NCBI GenBank assembly: GCA_009733775.1
Contig: WOGZ01000382.1
Location: forward strand, 1-29,070
Direction: 5' to 3'
DNA from: Alectoria sarmentosa
Lineage: Eukaryota; Ascomycota; Lecanoromycetes; Lecanorales; Parmeliaceae
DNA: 29,070 nt
Shown here: positions 21,387-29,070 of the stretch, piece after piece
Numbering within the stretch: position 1 is the stretch's first letter
How the letters are laid out: each line of letters opens with the position of its first letter
Program-made: the position numbers and the translations under genes
Notes under the pieces: generated by a model
What the model was told of the DNA's origin: nothing
The model's input: the letters and a program-made list of their open reading frames with translations, nothing else
The model's database searches: none

Positions 21387-22695
21387 ATGTCCGAAATGTC
21401 TGGGGAGCAGATGCAGGCAAAAATCGCTGCTGCACGACGAGACGCGGAAGGCCTCAAGGACAAAATAAAGCGCAAGAAGGATGAACTCGCCGACACCTCA
21501 TGTGAGTCGAAACTTCCTGCCTGCATCGAGCGCAGGATTCCATACGTCCACTAAACTCTTGAAATCCTTCTTTCGTATGTCTGATGGCCGTTCACTGACT
21601 AGTACCCGAACAGTGCGAGGAATAGCACAAAGCAATACCGATGCCTTGCCGCGGATTGGCATGAAGGCTCGCAAGGTTCTTAAAGGTCACTTGGCCAAAA
21701 TCTACGCTATGCACTGGTCTACAGATCGTAGACATCTAGTCTCGGCTTCACAGGATGGCAAGCTTATCATTTGGGATGCGTACACAACCAACAAAGTTCA
21801 TGCCATACCCCTTCGATCCTCATGGGTCATGACATGCGCATATGCTCCCAGCGGGAACTACGTTGCGTGCGGCGGACTGGATAACATCTGCTCGGTCTAC
21901 AACCTCTCATCACGGGAGGGACCTACTCGTGTTGCCCGCGAGCTCTCAGGCCACTCTGGTTATCTTTCCTGCTGCCGATTCATCAATGACCGTCGAATCC
22001 TTACTTCTTCTGGCGACATGACATGTATGCTATGGGACGTCGAGACCGGTTCGAAAGTCACAGAATTTGCCGATCATCTCGGAGACGTCATGAGCATCAG
22101 CATAAACCCCACCAACCAACATGTCTTCATATCTGGAGCATGCGATGCCTTCGCCAAGCTCTGGGACATCCGCACAGGCAAAGCCGTACAAACATTCGCA
22201 GGCCATGAATCGGATATTAACGCTGTGCAATTCTTCCCTGACGGTCAGGCCTTTGGTACTGGGTCCGACGACGCTACCTGCCGTCTATTCGATATTCGTG
22301 CAGATCGAGAAGTCAACACATACGCCAGCGACCAGATTCTTTGCGGCATTACATCTGTTGCCTTCTCGGTCTCTGGGCGTCTACTATTCGCGGGTTATGA
22401 CGATTTTGAATGCAAGGTTAGTCTGACTGATTGTTACTTGCAGTCAAACTTCGCTCAAGACGCCTCCAATACTGATGCCTGCTGCCAGGTCTGGGATGTG
22501 CTTCGGGGTGACCGTGTCGGCAATCTAAACGGCCATGAAAACCGAGTGAGCTGTCTGGGTGTGAGCAACGATGGAATGAGCCTGTGTACCGGATCTTGGG
22601 ACTCCACCGTAAGCTCACTCATTTGGAGAAAATAATCCGTTTAATGAAATGCTAACCATGAACTTCTTCAACAGCTCAAGGTTTGGGCATGGTAA
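21387..22695 (+). CDS. sfaD: Heterotrimeric G-protein beta subunit
   Basis: Four exons join to 352 aa: 21387-21501, 21614-22416, 22489-22608 and 22675-22695; the introns are 112, 72 and 66 nt (GTGAGT donor in the first, GCTAAC branch in the last). The protein starts MSEMSGEQMQAKIAAARRDA, a helix that in this family pairs with G-gamma. After a short linker come seven WD40 repeats from about residue 55 (KGHLAKIYAMHWS) to the end (SLCTGSWDSTLKVWAW, built across the last intron). Length and sequence fit fungal G-beta (SfaD in Aspergillus). G-beta/gamma couples membrane receptors and G-alpha to effectors controlling growth, sporulation and mating. The 21-nt final exon encodes only LKVWAW, needed to close the last WD blade. 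A phosducin-like gene follows on the same strand. The intron at 22417 has no in-frame stop and a length divisible by three, so unspliced message would insert 24 residues. Confidence 0.96.
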
Positions 22696-24640
22696 TCATG
22701 ATGTCGGCCTTGTCATTGGTGGTAGATGTCAAACTTTGCGCTCGAAGGACAAAGCTCTTCAACTTATCATCTACCCCGTTGCGATAAGACATGGGCGATT
22801 TCGATGCCTGAACCGGTGAAAATTTGTAATTACGACCATCCTCTGATATCATGCGACAAGATAGGTGGACGGTGCTATGAAGATATGGAGCTTCTTGGAA
22901 CAAAATGGAGTCGCCGCGATAACTTGGGGGAGATTGTTCAACGAAGTATGCAGGTGTACTGCTTCGAGTTGATGCAATCTTCCTGGGCGAAGCGCTGGAT
23001 ACCGTTCATTCGATTCTTCTGCCATGTTGGGCACTCTACTTTCCACATGTATTCTCTGTCTCCCTCGACAAAACGAACCTTTCCAAAAATACTAGGCACC
23101 AAAGTTCTCCGGCACTTTACTCTTCCTCGGTAGCAAAAGTTCTCGCACGGCAACAGCAGGGGACAGATGCCTTGCTTTTCCTTGCCGTCGTTGTACCTCA
23201 AGCCCGCGCTTTGAATCACTTCCATGAGGACCTGCCCAGGATTTCTCTTGACTCAACAGCGAGTTATGTGGTTTCAAGCTGGCCAAGCATCTAGGCAATG
23301 ACAAAAGGCTTTTGTGCTTTACGCAGGAGCAGCAACGGTGCTTGGCACAGCCTCGAAAATATACTAACTTTCTCCATATCCTATTCTTTCCTGAGGCGCC
23401 CCCTGGCTGGTGAACTTTGAGGGATGGGTGGGAATGCATGGGAGGTGCTACAGTATATTCGAGGGTCAAGCGATTTCCACAGCGTCCCAATTCTTGTACT
23501 ATCTACTCGTTTGTCAATGCCTTCAGACCCCTTAAACTAGTGCTCATATTACCCCGTCGACAAAGGAGCAGTCGGCCTCTGCTTATAGCGAACCGTTCAC
23601 AAATCATCCATGTTGTACCAAAACTCCGAAAAATGTTTCAAGAGCCCCGACATAATATCCGCAAGTCCATGTACCACGTCGTTTGGTCTCTTCAACGGTA
23701 GGATTCTGTTGACAGGGCAGTGGGGCGGCTGATTCTTATGGCAGCCAGATATATACAGAAGTCATGGGTGTGCTTACGCTGACAGCTCGCCACCCCGCCA
23801 AACCTATTCGGCCCTCCGAAGAAGTTCATCGGACGTTGATATGATAGGCGTGACACCGTCAGATGTGACTTCCAGAAGAAGGCAGGAAGCCCTCGAAGCA
23901 TGTCAAAGGGCACCCTCGGGCCAGTACACCTGCCAAGCCTCTCCAGCTCCTGGGCGAATCCGCTTTGGCAGACGCAAGCGGAAGAGATGTGAAGAACGAT
24001 ACAGGACAGAAAGAAAAATCCGGGGAAATATGGCGCATAAGAAATGTTTCGAAATGGTCAGCAGTATGATGCTCATGCATTGATAAGACCACTGTCTTTT
24101 AGCCAGCCATGGAACGCGTGCGGTGCTCGTAAGAGAAGCAGGCGCCCAGTGTGTCATTTCACACACAGTCTACACTCATTCAATGGCTTGCCAAAGGATC
24201 TGTCGCAGGCTGTTTGATGTCAATTGCCGACAGCAGCTTCATGAACGCCCAAATCTTGTCCTATTGATAACGAATCAGCAGACCACGGTGGCTTCGCCGA
24301 AGAGACCGCACAGCTCTGGTTATTGTGTACATTCGCTATGACGGAATTATCTGAATATTCTTTATTGAAGTCTGACTTGATGTTACTTTTATAGACTAGC
24401 TTACGATTCTTGTCGTTGAGTGATATATATCTGATAATATGGGACAAAGGGGAGCTTCGGATTAGAGTAGGTCAATACACTATGAGTATCAGGCCGACAA
24501 GGTGATACAGTAGGTGATAGAGTAAAGTCGAGGGGTATTAGGAAAGAAAGATTTGCATGTTGTGAAACATTAGTGCAGAATTAAAGGAGCTCCCAGCACT
24601 CCTGGTAGGGCTGCTGGTAGGCTCGTGATAGTACGTCTTT

Positions 24641-24745
24641 CAGTACCTTAGGTAAGGTACCTAGGTTGGGAGTCTCGTACCTCCTTTACCACGCTTATGA
24701 AACTTGAATGGCAACCTATTGTACCGCTTATGTACCGCTTAAGTA
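24641..24745. repeat. Cluster of GTAC/AGGT palindromes and direct repeat
   Basis: The overlapping palindromes AGGTACCT (24655-24662) and ACCTAGGT (24659-24666) lie next to related CCTTAGGTAAGG sequence. About 55 bases further the 11-base block TGTACCGCTTA occurs twice in tandem (24720-24730 and 24731-24741). Similar TACCTAGGTAAGGTA-type segments are, to my recollection, common in intergenic DNA of many filamentous ascomycetes; their origin is not known to me. Confidence 0.55.
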
Positions 24746-24930
24746 CTAAAATTACTTCGAAAACAGCCACCCGGAATCTTGTTCCCTCGTGTCTTGCAAG
24801 GTTCCAAATTCCCCTTTCCAAGTTTTCAAGTCATGATTATTATTCATTTAACAAGTGAATGCCCATAGGTATTCAAGTACAACTTCGACTTGTACTTCGT
24901 CGCTCACTTCTGTTGCTTTTGTTTTTGTTT

Positions 24931-24994
24931 TTATTACTATTATCATTGTTATTATTATTGTTATTATTATATTATTATTATTATCATCATCATT
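24931..24994. repeat. TTA/ATT microsatellite
   Basis: Imperfect trinucleotide repeats of ATT, ending in ATC units, occupy about 64 bases some 310 bases before the phosducin-like start. Frames through it give Leu- or Tyr-rich peptides that are artefacts. Confidence 0.85.
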
Positions 24995-25091
24995 TACTCG
25001 TCGTTACAGACCCCCGTCTTAGTCTTAAACCAAAACCCCCACAGAGTTACAACAGCCAACCACCAACATCTCACTTTTCCCAATCAGTTCT

Positions 25092-25222
25092 ATGAATCGC
25101 TGGTCTGAATGTCACTTTGCCGCATACCCCTAATCCTTCACTTACAACTTCCATTATTCTATTCTCAAGCTGCCGAGACTTGTAACGTCCCTCTGTACCT
25201 GTACCTGATCAACACACTCTGA
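25092..25222 (+). promoter_or_regulatory. Two candidate upstream ORFs before the phosducin-like gene
   Basis: An ATG at 25092 opens 13 codons ending at 25133. A second ATG at 25109, in another frame, opens 37 codons ending at 25222. Both end before the main ATG at 25306. If the transcript starts upstream of 25092, they could reduce translation of the main frame; the transcription start is not known. Confidence 0.35.
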
Positions 25223-25305
25223 AACGCGAACCCATATAGCCAACGCACTTCGTTTCGAGCTTTTCGCAAGTGCATTGTGCATTGCGCACGCTCCCTTTTC
25301 CAATC

Positions 25306-26343
25306 ATGTCGACCTCTGCGCAAGACGAATTCGACGCTCTTTACGACAACAACCAGGGTCAAAAGTTGAGCGGCCATCCGGATGACAGATCGGAATCTTC
25401 AGACAACGACAGCACTACTCTCAATTCTGGCAACGAGGACGAGCGGACCTTGACCTCCAATACCTCTACCGAAATGCCCATGGCAACTACCTATCTCCCT
25501 ACCACCACCCAATTCAACGCCAACACTGGACCCAAAGGAGTTATAGCTGATGCTCGTTCCTTCGAGACCGCCAAGAAACGAAGCTTCCGACAGACAATTT
25601 ATGCCTTCTCCAGCGACATTGCAAACAACAAGAAGGTTAATTTCGCGCGAGAGAAGAGCAAGAGCCCCAGCCCTGAAGTCTCCGAAAATGACGAAGAGGA
25701 CGACTTCATGCGAACGTGGAGGGAAAAGAGGTTGGGTGAGCTGGCAAGCGGTAGTCAGGGAATCCGGACCAGACGGCAAAGTCCTAGTCAACGAAGATAC
25801 GGCTCCCTGGTCACTGTCGATCCTATTGGATACCTTGATGCTATAGAGAAAGTGGCCACCTACACCACCGTTGTTGTTTTCATCTATGACGATGAGGTAT
25901 GGTCCATGCGATCTGACCACCGAGCTACTGCTGATTGTTGCCATCTTCAGTCGTCCCTCAGTGGGAAAGTAGAAGATGCATTAAAAGACATTGCACGAAG
26001 ACATGCGACCACACGCTTCGTCAAGCTACACTTCCTTGATGCCGAAATGGAAGAAATTGCTGCGCCAGGGATCCTTGCATATAAGGGCGGCGATTGCTTT
26101 GCGAACCTTGTCTCGCTCATGAGTGACATGCCCGCTGGCCGGGATATCAACTCTCCAACCCTAGAGGGAGTGCTGCAAGAGCAAGTCCCAGAACTCGAAT
26201 ACTCTTCGCTTTTCAAATTCGCTAATTCCGCCCTAGGCACAAAATCTTGCTATGATATCTTGCGAAACGATCTCTGTACAATGATTTGTATCGTCCTCGA
26301 AGCCTGCGACATTTCTCGGAGTACTTGGAATGGTTGTTCTTAG
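25306..26343 (+). CDS. phnA: Phosducin-like protein (G-beta/gamma co-chaperone)
   Basis: Two exons (25306-25896 and 25951-26343, 54-nt intron with in-frame, stop-free sequence) give 327 aa. The first 150 residues are acidic, Ser- and Thr-rich and probably flexible, with the family segment FNANTGPKGVIADARSF. A thioredoxin-like domain follows at about 170-275 (DPIGYLDAIEKV, TTVVVFIYDDE, ATTRFVKLHF, APGILAYKGGD). Fungal relatives PhnA (A. nidulans) and BDM-1 (Cryphonectria) are required for G-beta function or accumulation; animal PhLP1 works with the CCT chaperonin in G-beta folding. So this protein probably assists the G-beta encoded 2.6 kb upstream. The last 50 or so residues (from about 276) do not look like the family. 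A possible 52-nt intron at 26185-26236 (weak GTCCCA donor, GCTAAT branch, CCTAG acceptor) would replace them with a 15-residue tail ending at 26284. The C terminus is therefore uncertain; the rest is solid. Confidence 0.9.
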   Translation: MSTSAQDEFDALYDNNQGQKLSGHPDDRSESSDNDSTTLNSGNEDERTLTSNTSTEMPMATTYLPTTTQFNANTGPKGVIADARSFETAKKRSFRQTIYAFSSDIANNKKVNFAREKSKSPSPEVSENDEEDDFMRTWREKRLGELASGSQGIRTRRQSPSQRRYGSLVTVDPIGYLDAIEKVATYTTVVVFIYDDEVWSMRSDHRATADCCHLQSSLSGKVEDALKDIARRHATTRFVKLHFLDAEMEEIAAPGILAYKGGDCFANLVSLMSDMPAGRDINSPTLEGVLQEQVPELEYSSLFKFANSALGTKSCYDILRNDLCTMICIVLEACDISRSTWNGCS

Positions 26344-26995
26344 AGATTGTGCGATGATACCACTACGTCCCGGCTTCCCTCTCGTCTGGATAGCAGGGAG
26401 CCTGGAGTCGAATTGACCTGTATAGTGCTTGGCGTTGCTAAATATACCCTCGGGTCCACATATGGAAGAGTATATTGTCGATACAATCTGCAAAGGATAT
26501 TCATGCAGCCCATGATCAACCTGTTGTACTCTTTGAACCATCCCGTTTCGTCGAACCGGAAAGCTCGTTTTTGGCCATGTTTTCTCGCATGCATGTTGCA
26601 TTGGAAATTACGCCTACGTGATCATTGACTACAGCAGGAGTGACCGATGGTCCAAGATCATAGCTAACAACTTCGGGGAGTGCACCCGAACGTTTGCTCT
26701 CTGATGTCCTCATCCCCATTTGGGATATCAAATGAGCCTAGTGTAGGTTTTCCGACATAGATCTCTCTCTCCCCCTCTCCCATCTAGTAGACAGTGATGT
26801 CAAATCCTTGCAAGCACATTCCCCCAGGTCAGATGTTATCTAATGGGTATGCGGAGCGATGTCAATGGCAGCTATTAGACTCATGCATGGTAGTGATGGA
26901 TCATAGCGGAGAAAATATTTCAAAGCACATGACCCCTATATCGGAAACTCTTGAATAAGTTGAAAAAGACCCCCGCGAATTCAGCATCCCTCAAA
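26344..26995. other. Non-coding end of the gene island
   Basis: Composition is normal but no gene is recognisable. It should include the 3' UTR of the phosducin-like gene. A CT-rich run lies at about 26761-26780. AT content rises sharply from about 27000. Confidence 0.5.
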
Positions 26996-29070
26996 CCCAA
27001 AAATCAAAAATCGTACTTCTCAAATATTTTTACATTTATAACTCGTAATACTTTAGAAACTTCGTGAATCTTTATAGAGATATTCAAAATCAAGTCTTTT
27101 AACTTATAGAAAATCTTGATCGTTTTCTATACTATAAAATACAAATTTATTACAATTCTTGAATTTCTTTAAAATAATCTTGGCAGTCAAAAAACAGTCG
27201 AGGTGACTTTTAAGCGTAAGATTGAACGAATATGTTTTCGTATTTATAATTTTACTCGCGATACTTCGATTAAAACTTTTTAATAAATCAAACAATGATT
27301 ATTTAATTTATAATTAATAAAAGTTACGAAATTCTTAAATCTTTAAAAGTTGAAATTGTTAAGTTATTTAAGAAATATAATTTTAAATTTTAATTCTTAA
27401 AAGTGCTAAAATCGTGAATTTTTATTTTTATTTTTTTAAACTTTTATAATATTTTTATATTATTAATTATTAAAAAAAAATCAAAAATCTTAATTTTAAT
27501 AATTTTTTAAATTAAAATTAAAATTTATATTTTTTATATAACTTTATAACGATAATTCGCAATAATTCAAAAACTTTAAAACTTTTAATAAATATATTAA
27601 AAAATAATGCGTTTAATTTACAACTTTTTTTTAATTATTTATTATATTGTAAAGTATAAAATTATTAAATTTCTCGAAATCTTCGAAATGATTTTTTAAG
27701 CGAACGTGTTTTTATTATATATTCTTAATTTACGATATTACTCGCGATATTTTAAATAAAACTTTTTTAAATTAAAATGTTTATTATTTAATATAATAAA
27801 TAAAGATTGCGATATTTTTAAACGATAAAGAATTATTAATATAAAGTTATTTAAGAAAATTAATTTTTAATTTTAATTTTAAAAGGGTGTTAAAATTTCG
27901 ATTTTTATTTTTATTTTTGAATAATTAAAAATATAAAGATATAAAGTTAAAAAATACTTATATTAATATTTTATATAAAGCGACTATTCGATAAACGTCG
28001 AAAGATAATAAATATTAAAATTAATATAAAGTTATATTATATAAATATATTAAATAAAACAATTAAGTGAGAAGAAAATATATATATATAAAAAACATTT
28101 ACATAAAAACAAATGTTTTTATTAAAACACGCTAAGTTTCATCGAATAGTGTTAAAAAAATATAATATTAAAGAAAAGTTAACTTTATTAAAAATATAAA
28201 ATACGCTTATAACATTATTTTTCTTTTTTAAAAAGTAATATTTTAACGTTATAAAAATCGAAAAAGTGTGTTTATAACTTACTTTATATCTTCGAAACAT
28301 TTAATTAATAACTATTTTCAATTAAAGAAAATTAATAATAATAACGATAATAATATATCGTAAAAAGTTTATTAATAATATCGTCGATATTATAATATTT
28401 TATTATTTTAAACGTTTAAAAATAACGTAATTTGGTGAAAAATTAACGTTATAATCGTCGTCGAAGCATTTAAATATTTAATGTTATTTAATATTAAATA
28501 TTTTAAACGAAGAAAGAATCGCAAAAATTAAATAATATAATTAAATAAATTTTTTCGAATCGAATCGAATCGCAGACGCTGAATTTTATTTAAAATTCGT
28601 ATATATTTTAATAATGTTTTAAGTAGTTTTTTTTTATAAATTATTATATATATAATATCGTATAAAATTAATAACGGCGACAACGAGATTTTAAAACGTC
28701 GTTAAAAGATTTCGAAATGTGTTTATAGCGTGAATAATGAGGGTCGCGTGTTCGTTTAATTCTTAAATCGATATATTATCATTGTCGATCTCGATCGATT
28801 TTGTTACTTTTTGAAAAATGACGTAAAGACGCACGTATAATAATCGAAAATTATATATAATTATTATCGCTCGCTATAACAACGACGATTATAAAGAAAA
28901 AAATAATAATAAATAATAAAATCTTTTTATAAATTAATCGTTAGCTTAATTAAGTAATGTATAATTTTTTTATCGTAATTTATTCGAATATCTTTTATAA
29001 AAATCTTTTATTACGTTTTTTATATTATCGAATTTATTTTCATTAATATTATATTAATTAAAATCTTTAT
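26996..29070. repeat. Right AT-rich degraded block
   Basis: The composition is again that of the left block: A/T runs, few C or G, many of the remaining C in CpG, and no credible open frame (the 63-codon frame at 27104-27295 is an artefact). The first 950 bases contain a diverged tandem repeat, described separately. No transposon motif is readable. Confidence 0.85.
27001..27940. repeat. Diverged tandem direct repeat, period about 483 nt
   Basis: Matching landmarks recur in the same order: AAATCAAAAATC at about 27001 and 27479; ATAACTCGTAATA at 27038 against ATAATTCGCAATA at 27552; ACTCGCGAT at 27254 and 27740; AAGTTATTTAAGAAA at 27361 and 27844; and an ATTTTTATTTTTATTTTT tract near 27420 and 27900. 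Offsets are 478-514, so there are indels. Several differences are C/T or A/G transitions. Two copies are clear; a further copy to the right is not evident. Confidence 0.7.

Larger units (their letters stand above)
22696..25305. other. 2.6-kb intergenic region, G-beta to phosducin-like gene
   Basis: No gene family is recognisable in this long region. Several open frames of 65-135 codons on both strands look random (for example 22726-23133), and I see no tRNA-like box pair. It should hold the G-beta 3' UTR and, toward 25300, the promoter and leader of the phosducin-like gene. Noted elements are a palindrome-rich cluster with an 11-base direct repeat (24641-24745), an ATT-type microsatellite (24931-24994), a CCAAT at 25080-25084, and two short upstream ORFs. 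Confidence 0.5.

Noticed and set aside
22726..23133. 135-codon plus-strand frame downstream of G-beta
   Set aside because: No recognisable motif, equal-length frames on the other strand, and position in the expected 3' UTR and intergenic DNA.
24859..25095. Leu-rich 78-codon frame resembling a membrane protein
   Set aside because: Produced by the trinucleotide microsatellite; no real membrane-protein features outside it.

Overview
This window looks like a nuclear segment of a filamentous ascomycete (Pezizomycotina). The evidence is spliceosomal introns mostly of 47-60 nt with GT..AG ends and CTAAC/CTGAC-like branch sites, and genes whose closest known families are fungal: Mkt1, SamB/Mub1, a fungal heterotrimeric G-protein beta subunit and a PhnA/BDM-1 type phosducin-like protein. 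The class cannot be fixed from sequence alone. Genomes with strong AT-rich blocks occur in, for example, Dothideomycetes and lichen-forming Lecanoromycetes.

Layout. Positions 1 to about 10870 and about 27000 to 29070 are extremely AT-rich (about 15% G+C in the first 360 bases by hand count), hold no credible gene, and look like repeats degraded by C-to-T mutation of the RIP kind. Between them lies a compositionally ordinary island of about 16 kb with five intact multi-exon genes. In order: MKT1 homolog (minus, 11493-13987, 7 exons, 726 aa); a 2-oxoglutarate/Fe(II) oxygenase (plus, 14380-15943, 9 exons, 348 aa), divergent from MKT1; a samB/MUB1 MYND zinc-finger regulator (minus, 16643-18746, 2 exons, 648 aa), convergent with the oxygenase; a G-protein beta subunit (plus, 21387-22695, 4 exons, 352 aa); and a phosducin-like protein (plus, 25306-26343, 2 exons, 327 aa).

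How they fit together. The most suggestive arrangement is the G-beta gene followed 2.6 kb downstream, on the same strand, by a phosducin-like gene. Proteins of that family are needed for G-beta/gamma assembly or stability. SamB and Mkt1 are also regulators (development/proteolysis and post-transcriptional control), so four of five genes are regulatory. The oxygenase is the only likely metabolic enzyme.

Non-coding points of note are a triple G5-TATACGC repeat at the left edge of the island, a diverged tandem repeat of about 483 nt at the right edge, unusual retention of CpG in the degraded DNA, a 633-nt ATG-free stretch upstream of G-beta, and candidate upstream ORFs before three genes. I found no tRNA, rRNA, CRISPR array or intact transposon, and I cannot claim a wholly new system here. 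Exon boundaries were derived by hand from reading frame, splice signals and family similarity.
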